A DNA stretch of 55,422 bases from JBICIG01 sp043101605 (lineage in GTDB: Bacteria; Planctomycetota; Phycisphaerae; Phycisphaerales; UBA1924). Made by a program: the position numbers and the translations under genes. Position 1 is the stretch's first letter. Each line of letters opens with the position of its first letter. The stretch is from positions 1 through 55,422 of the forward strand of contig JBICIG010000053.1 in assembly GCA_043101605.1 (NCBI GenBank), written 5' to 3'. Positions 16,332-25,509 of this stretch are shown in pieces. The notes beneath the pieces were generated by a model. That model was not told the origin of the DNA, did not search any database, and saw only the letters and a list, made by a program, of their open reading frames with translations.

Positions 16332-17939
16332 TCAGTGGTGCTCGCGTGTCGCGAGGGTGAGGACGGCTCGCTGGGTCATCTCTTCCCCGGCCAGTTCGCC
16401 CTCGGCGTGCCCGCTCGCCAGGACGATCACGCGATCCGAGAGCGCGAGCAGTTCGGGCATCTCGCTCGAGACCAGCAGCACGGCAACGCCGCGGGCGGCG
16501 GCGGCGCGGATGTGCTTGTAGATCTCGGCCTTGGTCCCGACATCGATGCCCCGGGTCGGCTCGTCGAGCAGCAGCACCTTCACCTCGGGCCCCATCCAGC
16601 GGGCGATGAGGAGCTTCTGCTGGTTGCCGCCGCTGAGTTCATCCGGGAGCGACGCGGGCGTGGCGGTCTTGATCTGGAAGGTCGAGCGCCGTTCGGAAAA
16701 GAGCGTGCGCTCGGCGGCGAGATTGCGGACCCCCATCACACCCGAGAGCCGAGGCATGGACGGGACGACCGTGTTCTCGTCGACCCCCAGGTCGAGGAAC
16801 AGGCCCTGCCAGCGCCGATCCTCGGGGACATAGCCCATGCCCGCGGCGATGCGATCGCGGGGCTTGCCGGGCGCGAAGCGGCGCCCGGCCATCTCGACGG
16901 TGCCGGTGGCTTTGCGGTCGAGCCCGAAGATGGCGTCGAGGAGTTCGCTGCGACCGGCGCCGACGAGCCCGCCGACGCCGACGATCTCGCCCGCGTGGAC
17001 CGAGAGCGACACGCCCGAGAGTTTGCCGGGCGAGGAGAGGTTCTCGACCCGCAGGACGACTTCGCCCGCGCCCGCGGTGGCGCCCGCGCCGGCGAGGGCG
17101 CGGGTGGCGGGCGACGGTCCGCCCGGGGAGCGCTCGGGCTCGGCGGGGGCTTCGAGTCGGCGGCCGATCATCTGCTCGACGAGATCCGCCTCGCTGATGT
17201 CGGTGATGTTGCTGGTCGCGACATACTTCCCGTCGCGGAGCACCGTCACGCGGTCGCAGCAGGCGAAGATCTCGCCCATGCGGTGGGAGACATAGACCAC
17301 ACAGAGGCCCTCGGCGGCGAGCTCGCGGACGATCTCGAGCAGGCGATCGACCTCGGCGGCGGCGAGGGAGCTGGTGGGCTCGTCGAAGACGATGACGCGC
17401 GGGGCGGACCCGCCGATCTCGGAGGTGTCGTCGAGGGCGGCGGCGATCTGGCAGATCTGGCGGTGCCCCGGGCTGAGCGATCCGATGGGCGCGTCGACAT
17501 CGATCCGAGGCTCGAGGCGAGCCAGGAGCGTGCGGGCGCGGGTGCGCATCGCCTCTCGGTCAACGAGCCCGAACCGGCCCCGCGGCGGGTCGTGCAGCGA
17601 GAGATTCTCCGCGACGCTGAGGTTCGGGCACTGGGCGAGTTCCTGGTGGACAAGGCGCACGCCGGCGGCGAACGCGGCGGCGAGCGACCCGGTTTCCAGT
17701 TGCGTGCCGTCGAGCGTGACGGTGCCCTCGTCGGGCTTGTGGAGGCCGGCGATGACCTTGCCGAGCGTGCTCTTGCCCGCGCCGTTCTCGCCCATGAGGG
17801 CGTGGACTTCTCCGGCGCGGAGGGAGACGCTGACATCGTCGAGGGCGCGGGTGATGCCGAAGCGTTTGGAGATGCCGCGGGTGACGAGGAACCCTTCCTG
17901 CGGGTCGCGGGCGGGTTGTCGATCCGGCTTGGCGATCAT
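16332..17939 (-). CDS. CUT2-family sugar ABC transporter ATP-binding protein (RbsA/MglA type)
   Basis: 535 residues with two fused nucleotide-binding domains, as in RbsA, XylG and MglA. The first half has Walker A GENGAGKST, signature LSPGHRQIC and Walker B VIVFDEPTSSL. The second half has the degenerate Walker A GLVGAGRSE typical of this family, signature LSGGNQQK and Walker B LLLDEPTRGID. It powers monosaccharide uptake. It is the third gene of a minus-strand unit after the permease and binding protein (22 bp after the latter). A Gly/Ala-rich linker of about 40 residues joins the halves. Two parS sites follow its stop codon. Confidence 0.93.
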   Translation of the reverse strand: MIAKPDRQPARDPQEGFLVTRGISKRFGITRALDDVSVSLRAGEVHALMGENGAGKSTLGKVIAGLHKPDEGTVTLDGTQLETGSLAAAFAAGVRLVHQELAQCPNLSVAENLSLHDPPRGRFGLVDREAMRTRARTLLARLEPRIDVDAPIGSLSPGHRQICQIAAALDDTSEIGGSAPRVIVFDEPTSSLAAAEVDRLLEIVRELAAEGLCVVYVSHRMGEIFACCDRVTVLRDGKYVATSNITDISEADLVEQMIGRRLEAPAEPERSPGGPSPATRALAGAGATAGAGEVVLRVENLSSPGKLSGVSLSVHAGEIVGVGGLVGAGRSELLDAIFGLDRKATGTVEMAGRRFAPGKPRDRIAAGMGYVPEDRRWQGLFLDLGVDENTVVPSMPRLSGVMGVRNLAAERTLFSERRSTFQIKTATPASLPDELSGGNQQKLLIARWMGPEVKVLLLDEPTRGIDVGTKAEIYKHIRAAAARGVAVLLVSSEMPELLALSDRVIVLASGHAEGELAGEEMTQRAVLTLATREHH

Positions 17940-17961
17940 CGCTCGTTCCCGTGCGTGTCGG

Positions 17962-18969
17962 TCAGTTCTTGTTCCACTTCTCCCAGTTCTTGGAGTACTC
18001 CTCGGCGTTGTCCTGGGTGACGATGTCGAAGTCGGCGTAGATCATCTCGGACTCGGGGATCTTGCCGAGGTGGACCTTCTCGACGATGTAGCGGATGGAC
18101 TCGTAGCCCCAGTTGTAATAGGGCTGGCCGATGAGGACCTGGACCTGCCCGGACTTGAGGTACTCGAGCGGGAGGGGGAGCGGGTCGAGGGAGACGACCT
18201 TGGCGTTGATGCCGTCGAGGGCGTTGTCGGTGTAGAGGGGCCAGCCGCCGACGAGTGCCCAGCCGTCGATATCGGGGTTGGCGTTCTGGACGGACTGCAT
18301 CTTGGCGGCGGCGTCGGGGGCGGTCTCGGGGTGGTAGTAGACATCGACGATCTGGATGCCGGGGTACTTGGCGGCTTCCTCGCGGACGCCGGCGACGCGG
18401 GCCTGGAGGTTGGTGGCGGCCTGGTTGCCGGCCAGGACGGCGACCTGCCCCTGCTCGCCGAGGATCTTGGCGAGTTCGCGCATGACCGCGGCGCCGGCGG
18501 CCTTGTCGTCGACGCCGTAGTACGCCATGCGGCCGCTGGCGGGCGCGTCGGAATCGAAGGTCATAACGGTGATGCCCTTGTCGACGGCGTCCTTGAGGGT
18601 GGCGTTGAGGAGGTTGGCGTCGATGCAACTGATCGCGATGCCGTCGACACCGGCGTTGGTGAGGCTCTCGACGAACTGGGCCTGCTGCTGAGCGTCCTCG
18701 TTGTTGGGGGTCTGCCAACGGACCTCGACCTTGATGCCGTACTTCTCGCTGAGATCGCGGGCGGCATCCATGGCGCCGACGCGGGCGGCGCGGAAGACGG
18801 GGTTGTTCTGGCTCTTGGCGATGAGCCCGATGGTGATCTCCTGGGCGGTGCCGTCGCCCGAGGCCTTGGAATCGGGCTTCTTCTCGTCGCCCGAGCCGCC
18901 GCAGGCCGCGAGCCCGAGGGAGAGAAGCCCTGCGAAGAGCCCGCGGAGGAGTTTGCGAGAGTTGCGCAT
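17962..18969 (-). CDS. Sugar ABC transporter substrate-binding lipoprotein (ribose/xylose type)
   Basis: 335 residues from the ATG at 18969. The lipoprotein signal (LLRGLFAGLLSLGLAACGGSG, lipobox LAAC) anchors it in the envelope. The mature domain has the periplasmic-binding fold of the RbsB/XylF group: EITIGLIAKSQNNPVFRAARVGAMDAA, DGIAISCID and VMTFDSDAPASGR. These proteins bind a pyranose or furanose sugar in the cleft and deliver it to the permease encoded 26 bp upstream. The sugar cannot be read with confidence; glucose or xylose would suit the neighbouring glucan hydrolases. Confidence 0.9.
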   Translation of the reverse strand: MRNSRKLLRGLFAGLLSLGLAACGGSGDEKKPDSKASGDGTAQEITIGLIAKSQNNPVFRAARVGAMDAARDLSEKYGIKVEVRWQTPNNEDAQQQAQFVESLTNAGVDGIAISCIDANLLNATLKDAVDKGITVMTFDSDAPASGRMAYYGVDDKAAGAAVMRELAKILGEQGQVAVLAGNQAATNLQARVAGVREEAAKYPGIQIVDVYYHPETAPDAAAKMQSVQNANPDIDGWALVGGWPLYTDNALDGINAKVVSLDPLPLPLEYLKSGQVQVLIGQPYYNWGYESIRYIVEKVHLGKIPESEMIYADFDIVTQDNAEEYSKNWEKWNKN

Positions 18970-18995
18970 GATGGATCCTGCCTTTTCGTTGGACC

Positions 18996-20273
18996 TCAGG
19001 AGCGTCGCCCGCCCGAGGAAAACCTGCGTTTGGCCTGGTCGATGACGACGGCGATGATGATCGCGGCGCCCATGACCACCTGGTTCCAGCTCTGATCGAT
19101 CTCGAGGATGATCATGCCGTTGTTGATGAGCTCGATGATTATGGCACCGAGGACGGCACCCAAGGCCGAGCCGCGCCCGCCCATGAGGGAGGCTCCGCCG
19201 ATGACGGCGGCGGCGATGACACGGAGTTCGTAGGTGTTGCCGGCGCTGGTCTCGGCGGCGCCGAGGTAGCCGAGGTAGACGCAGGCGCTGAGTCCGGCGA
19301 GGGCGCCCATGACGGTGTAGACGATGATCTTGACGCGCCCGACGGGGATGCCGGCGTACTTGGCGGCGGTCTCGTTCCCGCCGATGGCGAAGACCTGTCG
19401 CCCGATGACGGTGCGGCTGAGGACGAACCAACCGGCGAGCCCGATGACGAGCATGACGATGACGGGGACGGGGTAGACGCCGAAGATCTCGGCTTTGAAG
19501 AATCCACGGGTGAAGCCGGCGGGGAAGCCGGCGATGGACTGCTCGCCGTAGACCTCCTGCGGGATGATGATCGCCAGGCCGCGGAGGGCGGCCATCATGC
19601 CGAGGGTGATGACGAACGGGTGGACGCGGAGCCCGACGATCATCATGCCGTTGAAGAGCCCGCAGAGCGCGCCGACGCCTAAGCAGACCGCCAGCCCGAG
19701 GAAGATGGCGGTGACTCCCGAGGCTTCGGGGCCGAGTTCGTGGAGGGCGATGGCGCCGACGATGGCCGCGATGCCGTAGATCGATCCGACGGAGAGATCG
19801 ATGCCGGCGAGGATGATGACGGCGGTCATGCCGACGGCCATGATGGCGATGAAACTGGCGTCCTTGGCGATGAGAACGAGGTTCTCGAGATCGAGGAACT
19901 TGTTGACGGTGGTTTCGCGGAGGAGGGACTGGGTGCCGGCGCGATCGCGGGAGTAGGACCAGCCCTGTTCGGTGGCGTAGCGGGTCTCGGAGCCGTTCTC
20001 GACGACGACGATCTCGGCGAGTTCGTTCAGGGGGAAGGTGCCGAACTCTCGCTCGTTGCCGGCGGCATCGATGAGGGTGACTTGAGCGCCCGGGGGGAGG
20101 TCGACGCGGACCTTGCGAGGCTTGGACCCGCCGAAGATCGTCAGGGCGGTCATCATCAGGAGGATGACGAGCAGCAGCCCGGATTCCTGGGCGGAGAAGA
20201 GCCCGGCCAGCGCGCCCTTTCGGCGGGCCGAGCCTCGGGCGACGGGAGATGTTGGCGTCGCTTCTTCGGTCAC
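18996..20273 (-). CDS. CUT2-family sugar ABC transporter permease with periplasmic insertion
   Basis: 425 residues, GTG start. The first membrane helix (ESGLLLVILLMMTALTIF) is followed by a roughly 100-residue hydrophilic segment (residues about 50-145: RKVRVDLPPGAQVTLIDAAG and later YATEQGWSYSRD) before the usual permease core resumes at FLDLENLVLIAKDASFIAIMAVGMT and LAGIDLSVGS, the family hallmark. RbsC-type permeases are about 320 residues and have only a short link here. The insertion should face the periplasm near the binding protein. The core continues through GLRVHPFVITLGMM and the C-terminal helices. It heads the permease-binding protein-ATPase unit. Confidence 0.9.
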   Translation of the reverse strand: MTEEATPTSPVARGSARRKGALAGLFSAQESGLLLVILLMMTALTIFGGSKPRKVRVDLPPGAQVTLIDAAGNEREFGTFPLNELAEIVVVENGSETRYATEQGWSYSRDRAGTQSLLRETTVNKFLDLENLVLIAKDASFIAIMAVGMTAVIILAGIDLSVGSIYGIAAIVGAIALHELGPEASGVTAIFLGLAVCLGVGALCGLFNGMMIVGLRVHPFVITLGMMAALRGLAIIIPQEVYGEQSIAGFPAGFTRGFFKAEIFGVYPVPVIVMLVIGLAGWFVLSRTVIGRQVFAIGGNETAAKYAGIPVGRVKIIVYTVMGALAGLSACVYLGYLGAAETSAGNTYELRVIAAAVIGGASLMGGRGSALGAVLGAIIIELINNGMIILEIDQSWNQVVMGAAIIIAVVIDQAKRRFSSGGRRS

Positions 20274-20364
20274 GGGGCGGGAGTCTAGCGGCTCGGGGCG
20301 GGGCGGATCCGGTGCTCAGGGCGGGCCGGTCGATCCCGCTCGCGAGCGGTCGGGAGAGGTTGGG

Positions 20365-21261
20365 TCAGTCGATCGTCTCGACCTTGTTGCTGCGGTCTTT
20401 CTTGATGACATTGATCGACTGGGGATTGCCGACGGTGTCGGTGGAGAAGAAGGTCTCCTGGATGTCACCCTTGGGGTAGAACTTGGCGTGCCCGTCGGTG
20501 AAGGCGTAGTTGCCGCCGAGATCGCCGTGGTTGTCGACCTTGGAGAAGTAGCCGGGCTCGGTACCGGCCTGCTCGGCGTCGGTGGGACGGGCCCACCATG
20601 CCTGGGTGTTGATATCCGGGCCGTTGGTCTCGTCGCCCCAGATGGGCGCGGGGGTGAGGATCTGGATCTCGTCGGTCTTGAGCCCGGCGATGTAGAGGTA
20701 GCTGATGTTGTAGCTGACGACATCGAAGGTGCCGCCGGGCTGCTCGGGGCGGAGGGGAACGCCCTGCTCGTAGAAAGGGGCGTTGAAGGGGGGCGTGATG
20801 GCGCCGTAGTAGCGGTCTTCGAAATCCGACGGGCAGGTGAGGGCACCCCAGGAGTCCATGTAGGGCTCCATGAGGGGGTTCTTGTTGCCGTCGGCGTAGG
20901 AGGAGGTGTCGGGGTTGGCGATGAAAGCGCCGCGGTAGCCAAAGTTGGTGCCGTTGCCTTGCTGGAAGAGGCTGAAGAGGCCGGCGACGCCGCCGTAGGC
21001 GTGCTGGCCCTGGAGGAATCGGGGGTCCTGGAACTGTCGGCCGCGGGGCATGACGGGGTACCAACTGTCCCACTCGTTGGCGTAGTAGGTCATGCCGAGG
21101 GTGGTCTGGCGGACATTGGAGAGGCACTGGGCGACGCGGGCGGCGTTGCGGGCCGAGGCGAGGGTGGGGAGCAGGATCGCGATGAGGATGGCGATGATCG
21201 CGATGACCACCAGCAGCTCGATCAGTGTGAATGCCGAGCGGCGGTCTCCGTGAGCTTGCAT
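20365..21261 (-). CDS. Prepilin-type N-terminal cleavage/methylation protein (pseudopilin-like)
   Basis: 298 residues. The leader MQAHGDRRSA is followed by FTLIELLVVIAIIAILIAIL, a class III signal with Phe+1 and Glu+5, although Ala rather than Gly precedes the Phe. The helix continues LPTLASARNAARVAQCLSNVRQ as in the planctomycete DUF1559-like family. The exported domain is rich in Tyr, Trp and Gly, and near the C terminus YAFTDGHAKFYPKGD resembles the H-X9-DG region without a perfect match. It lies 91 bp upstream of the CUT2 permease on the same strand, so it may be the first gene of that unit. A surface role alongside glucan uptake is only suggested by position. Confidence 0.82.
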   Translation of the reverse strand: MQAHGDRRSAFTLIELLVVIAIIAILIAILLPTLASARNAARVAQCLSNVRQTTLGMTYYANEWDSWYPVMPRGRQFQDPRFLQGQHAYGGVAGLFSLFQQGNGTNFGYRGAFIANPDTSSYADGNKNPLMEPYMDSWGALTCPSDFEDRYYGAITPPFNAPFYEQGVPLRPEQPGGTFDVVSYNISYLYIAGLKTDEIQILTPAPIWGDETNGPDINTQAWWARPTDAEQAGTEPGYFSKVDNHGDLGGNYAFTDGHAKFYPKGDIQETFFSTDTVGNPQSINVIKKDRSNKVETID

Positions 21262-21809
21262 GATGACACTCCAAAATCCGGCCCGCGACGGGCGGCTTCA
21301 CGAAACGCCTGCGCACCCCGCGGCCCTCGATGGTGCCGAGCGTCCAGCCCGACATGGGAGTCTAGAGAAGCCCCGCCTCTCGCACAACAGAGCGGCAGGT
21401 GCGTTTGGCCGGCGTGGCAAAGGCGGGGTGTGAATGGGCGACGCTCCGGCCCGACGCCGGTCGATCGGATTCCACCCGGCGGAGGTCGGCTCGGCGTGAT
21501 CTCGGGGCTTATCGGGTGTCGGGTGTGCGGGGGCTTTGCGCGTTCTGAACGGTGGGGAGCAGCGGCGTTTGCCCGGGTTGAGGCGGGCTGATCCGGGTGC
21601 TCAGACTGCGTCAGAAATGTGCATGCAGCGTGACTCGGGCGCTGGCTTTCAGTTTGACGATCTGCAAGACTACGGGGAGCGCTCCGAACTCGGCGCGCCT
21701 GTGTAAATGACTGGCGAAACGGGATTTCCGAATCTGCAAAGCCCGTTCAACGCGGCTTGCGGGAGTTCCCCGATCGCTGTTGAAGAATCGAGGGAAGGAG
21801 ATTGATCTC
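21262..21809. other. Divergent intergenic region, no gene recognised
   Basis: 548 bp between the pseudopilin-like gene (-) and the modular dockerin gene (+). No protein or RNA gene is convincing. The right half (about 21600-21800) is less GC-rich, as expected of a promoter region, but I cannot place -35/-10 boxes with confidence. An AGGGAAGGAG ribosome site (21791-21800) precedes the right-hand gene. Confidence 0.4.
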
Positions 21810-23945
21810 ATGAAGAAGCGTGCTTTGACGGCTCCGTGTCTGCTCGCCGCGGTGGCGGGCTCGGCGTTCGCCCAGCCGGTGATCGACGGCGTGATCGACG
21901 CCGACTGTTACCCGGCCCTGCTTTGGGTGAACACCAACCCGACCGACTTCGGCGACAACGACCCGGCGAATGTGCCCCCGGCGGGCGACGCCTCGACGGC
22001 GACGACCGGCATCGAGTTGGTGATCCCGCTGAGCGCGCTGGGCGGCGCGACCGCGAACGGCGACATCCGCCTCGGCGGCTATGTGACCTCCGCGGACGGA
22101 ACCTTCCTTTCGAATCAGGTGATCGGCGGGCTGCCCAACCTCTCGAACCTTGGGAACCCCGCGATCGACTTCGGCGCGATCGCCGGCAACCAGTTCATCA
22201 CGATCACCGCCGCGACCGGCGGCACCGCCCCCACGCTCGACGGAACCAGGGACTCGGTCTATGGCGGCCCGCAGGCGGGCTGGCTGCAGAACAACTTCAC
22301 GCAGTTCGGCGACGCCGGCCACGGCAACATCGACGGCGGCGGCGGCTCGGAGATCAACGCGGTCTTCGCGTGGACCGACGGCACCGACCTGTACCTGATG
22401 ATCACGGGCAACCTCGAAGCGAACGGCAACCTCCTGTCGCTGTTCTTCGACACGCTCAGCGGAGGGCAGCAGACGCTGCTGAACTCCAACGCGGTGTTCG
22501 ACAACCCCAGCGGCAACGGCTCGACCGATGTGCTCAACGCGCAGGCCGACATCAGCTTCGACACCGGCTTCGAGCCGGACTTCAACCTGACCGTCGCCGG
22601 CCGGAACACCGCGACCGACCCGGATCCGGCGGTGTTCGTCCTCGGCGCGACGCTGGCGACGCTGCCGACCGCGGGCTCGGGCACGGCGGTCTTCCTGGGC
22701 AACGCCGACTACGCGAGCGGCGCGGCGCCGACGGGCGCCGACGGCGGGGCTCCGGCGGTCTCCTTCACCGTCGACAACTCCAACACCGCGGGCGTGGCGG
22801 GCAGCCCGCCAGTGCAGATCCCCAGCCGGGATGACTCGGTGGGGTCGGAGCTCAATGGGATGACGGCGTATGTGAACACGGCGGAGAACCGCGTGTACAT
22901 CATGCTGACGGGCAACCTGCAGACGAACTACAACAAGATCGACCTGTTCTTCGATGTCGATGGTGCTCTCAACGGGCAGAACACGGTGCGTGCGGACAAC
23001 CCGGATGTGGACTTCGACGCGCTGGGCCGCATGGCGACCGACGGCATCGACCCGGGGCTGACCTTCGACGAGGACTTCTTCGCGGACTACTTCCTGTCGA
23101 TCACCAACGGCGGGACGAACCCGGTGCAGATGTTCTCCAGCGCTGCCTTGATGCGCACCAACGGGGCGTTCCTCTACGGCGGCAGCACGCTTGGCGACTA
23201 TTCCTGCTTCGACGGCGGCGCCAAGCCCGACAACGACCCGTTGCAGTACAACGGGTCGCAGTACGACGAGCAGGACGGCACCGCGACCTACCTCGGGTCG
23301 AACTACGCCCCGCGGATCAGCTTCCAGACGCTGTTCGACTATGTCTCGCTCAACGGCACCGGCGTGGGCGTGCCGCCCCCGACCCAGACCGACCTGATCA
23401 CGCTCACGATCGACAACAGCAACATCGACGGCATCGACGGCTCGAGCGCCGCCGGGGCCGCGGATGTCACCACCGGCATCGAGATCAGCATCGACCTCGA
23501 TGAGCTGGGCTACGACCCGATGAGCGGGAACGAGCTGCGCCTGGTCGCGTTCATCAACGGCGGCGGGCACGACCTCATCTCGTCGAACATCATCGGCGAC
23601 GCGGTGCCCGGAACGATCGGCGAGCCCCGCCAGGCGGACTTCTCGACGATCCCGGGGAACCAGTTCGTGGTCATCCCGATCACGCAGGGCTGCGTGGACA
23701 GCTGCCGCGCCGACCTGACCGGGTCGAGCGATCCGAACGACCCGACCTACGGGATGCCCGACGGCGACGCCGACGGCGACGACTTCTTCTTCTACCTCGA
23801 CGCGTTCAGCACCGGGAACCTCGCGGTCTGCGACATCACCGGCTCGAGCGACCCGAACGATCCGTCGTTCGACACGCCCGATGGCGACTGCGACGGCGAC
23901 GACTTCTTCCGCTACCTCGACCTGTTCCAGGTCGGTTGCCCGTAA
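21810..23945 (+). CDS. Large modular secreted protein with dockerin-like tail
   Basis: 711 residues from the ATG at 21810, 9 bases after AGGGAAGGAG. The signal peptide is MKKRALTAPCLLAAVAGSAFA. The body contains repeated beta-rich modules with recurring lines: DLYLMITGNLEANGN/VYIMLTGNLQTNYNK, FDTGFEPDFNLTV, FTVDNSNTAGVAGS/LTIDNSNIDGIDGS, TTGIELVIPLSALG/TTGIEISIDLDELG and AGNQFITI/PGNQFVVI. The first module appears to lack its middle. The C-terminal 75 residues are the duplicated TGSSDPNDP-DGDADGDDFF dockerin-like tail ending GCP. The protein at 25510-26370 has one copy of the same module with a PEP-CTERM tail. Some lines recall carbohydrate-binding folds, but no enzyme motif is visible. Confidence 0.82.
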   Translation: MKKRALTAPCLLAAVAGSAFAQPVIDGVIDADCYPALLWVNTNPTDFGDNDPANVPPAGDASTATTGIELVIPLSALGGATANGDIRLGGYVTSADGTFLSNQVIGGLPNLSNLGNPAIDFGAIAGNQFITITAATGGTAPTLDGTRDSVYGGPQAGWLQNNFTQFGDAGHGNIDGGGGSEINAVFAWTDGTDLYLMITGNLEANGNLLSLFFDTLSGGQQTLLNSNAVFDNPSGNGSTDVLNAQADISFDTGFEPDFNLTVAGRNTATDPDPAVFVLGATLATLPTAGSGTAVFLGNADYASGAAPTGADGGAPAVSFTVDNSNTAGVAGSPPVQIPSRDDSVGSELNGMTAYVNTAENRVYIMLTGNLQTNYNKIDLFFDVDGALNGQNTVRADNPDVDFDALGRMATDGIDPGLTFDEDFFADYFLSITNGGTNPVQMFSSAALMRTNGAFLYGGSTLGDYSCFDGGAKPDNDPLQYNGSQYDEQDGTATYLGSNYAPRISFQTLFDYVSLNGTGVGVPPPTQTDLITLTIDNSNIDGIDGSSAAGAADVTTGIEISIDLDELGYDPMSGNELRLVAFINGGGHDLISSNIIGDAVPGTIGEPRQADFSTIPGNQFVVIPITQGCVDSCRADLTGSSDPNDPTYGMPDGDADGDDFFFYLDAFSTGNLAVCDITGSSDPNDPSFDTPDGDCDGDDFFRYLDLFQVGCP

Positions 23946-23996
23946 GGGCGGCGGCGTGGGGTTCGCCCGGCGCCGGCTCACAGTCTGATTGAAGAA

Positions 23997-24030
23997 GAAC
24001 GCCCGGGTCGAAAGGCCCGGGCGTTCCATT
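23997..24030. terminator. Bidirectional intrinsic terminator
   Basis: Perfect 11-bp stem GAACGCCCGGG/CCCGGGCGTTC (23997-24007 with 24016-24026) between converging genes. It is followed by CATTT on the plus strand and TTCTTC on the minus strand, so it can serve both the dockerin gene and the esterase gene. Confidence 0.8.
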
Positions 24031-24057
24031 TGGTGGCTGATGGATGGCGAGGCGGGA

Positions 24058-25386
24058 TCAGTCGGCGGGGAAGAGGAACCGGAGCGCGTCGGGGAGACGG
24101 TCGGCCCAGGCGCCCTCGTTGTGGACGGCACCGGGGGCGATCTTGTATCGCAACGCATCCTCGGGGAGCCCGGCCGACTGCATCGCCCGGACCATCTCCT
24201 CGGACCAGGCGGCGTAGTCGAGGTCGCGCTCGGGGCTGCCGGTCTCGGCGGTGCCAACGCCGACGAAGACGCGCTCGGGCAGGACGCTCATCATTTCGAG
24301 CGAACGGCGCCAGGGTCCGTCGCCGGCGTCGATGAGGGGCATGCTCTCGAGGAGCAGCATGCCGAACTCCTCGGGATGGACCGAGGCGGCGTAGAGGCTG
24401 ATGACGGCTCCGAGCGAAGCGCCGCCGATCGCGGTGGATTCGCGGTCGGTGCGCACGCGGAACGCGGCTTCGACGCGGGGCATGACCTCGGCTCGGAGCC
24501 ACGCGATGTGGTCAACGCCGGCGGGGTCCTGGGGGAGCATCTTGAAGGGAACATACTCCTCCATGCGGGCGGGCCCGCCGTGGGGGATGCCGACGATGAT
24601 GATGGGCTCGATCTCGCCCTGCTCGATGAGCTGCTGTGCGGTTTCGTCGGCGTGCCACTCGCCGGGGACACCGGGCATCTGCTCGAAGAGGTTCTGCCCG
24701 TCGTGGAGGTAGAGGACGGGGTAGGTGCGGTCGTGGTTGGCAGGCTCGTCGTAGCCCGGGGGGAGCCAGACGAGGAGGTCGCGGGTCATGCCGGCCGCGA
24801 GCCCGGCGCCGCCGGCGACCTCGAGCCGACGGACGGTGCCGGTGACATCGAGGGTGCGGTAGGGATCGACGACCATTCGCTGCATCTGGTCGGGGCTGGG
24901 GATGCGGAAACTCTCGACGGTGAACTCGATGACGGGCATCTCGCCGGGCGCGAGCCGCGATGCGTCGATCTTCGGAAGGGTGCGGTTGTTGATGTCCTGA
25001 TCGTCGGCGGTGCGTTCGACGCGGGACCAGGCGCCGAGGGTGAACTTGAACTCCATCGGCTGGGTCGAGTCGGGTTTGGGCACGACGATCTGCCACTTGC
25101 TGTCGGAGCGCGGGCTGAGGCGGAGCGCGGGCTTGCCGGGGTCCCACCCGCCGTGGTTGGACGCGAGGTAGATGGGGTTGTTGGCGTCGGCCTGCCCGGA
25201 CTTGTCGGTGACGAGGAGGACGAAGCCCTGCTCGAGGGACTCGGGCGCGACCAGGTTGGCGGGCTGGGCGGAGCTGGGCGCGGGTGCGGCGTGCGGAGTG
25301 GGGTTGTGCGCGCAGCCGGCGGCGGCGAGTCCGGCGGACATCGCCAGGACCAAAGACGCGGTGATCCGTGGTGCTCGTCGGTGCAT
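24058..25386 (-). CDS. Lipoprotein esterase (enterochelin esterase-like alpha/beta hydrolase) with N-terminal beta domain
   Basis: 442 residues. The lipoprotein signal ends AAAGC near residue 25. Residues about 45-170 form a beta domain (NNPIYLASNHGGWDPGKPAL, MEFKFTLGAWSRVE) resembling starch-binding/early-set domains that precede many esterases. Residues about 195-440 are an alpha/beta hydrolase: DLLVWLPPGY, YPVLYLHDGQNLF, nucleophile Ser324 in GGASLGA and probable catalytic His422 in AVHNEGAW. This matches the Fes/esterase D family, which includes acetyl-xylan and feruloyl esterases as well as siderophore esterases. With glucan enzymes nearby, removal of ester groups from polysaccharide is the favoured inference. 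Confidence 0.85.
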   Translation of the reverse strand: MHRRAPRITASLVLAMSAGLAAAGCAHNPTPHAAPAPSSAQPANLVAPESLEQGFVLLVTDKSGQADANNPIYLASNHGGWDPGKPALRLSPRSDSKWQIVVPKPDSTQPMEFKFTLGAWSRVERTADDQDINNRTLPKIDASRLAPGEMPVIEFTVESFRIPSPDQMQRMVVDPYRTLDVTGTVRRLEVAGGAGLAAGMTRDLLVWLPPGYDEPANHDRTYPVLYLHDGQNLFEQMPGVPGEWHADETAQQLIEQGEIEPIIIVGIPHGGPARMEEYVPFKMLPQDPAGVDHIAWLRAEVMPRVEAAFRVRTDRESTAIGGASLGAVISLYAASVHPEEFGMLLLESMPLIDAGDGPWRRSLEMMSVLPERVFVGVGTAETGSPERDLDYAAWSEEMVRAMQSAGLPEDALRYKIAPGAVHNEGAWADRLPDALRFLFPAD

Positions 25387-25460
25387 GTTCGCAAGCCTCC
25401 GGTGGGTTTGGTGGCGGAAATCGCGGGAATCCTAGCCGAATCGTTGCGCGTGGTGCGCGC

Positions 25461-25485
25461 GAAAAGGGCCCCTTGCGGGGCCCTC
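25461..25485 (-). terminator. Intrinsic terminator of the PEP-CTERM gene
   Basis: Perfect 8-bp stem AGGGCCCC/GGGGCCCT (25465-25472 with 25477-25484) with a 4-nt loop, followed on the minus strand by TTTTC. It lies 25 bp past the stop codon. Confidence 0.8.
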
Positions 25486-25509
25486 GAATCGGATCAGAGG
25501 ATCGGTTGA

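Noticed and set aside
20334..20347. Short palindrome CCGCTCGCGAGCGG near the end of the pseudopilin-like gene
   Set aside because: It is GC-rich, lacks a T tract and is of a type expected by chance at this composition.
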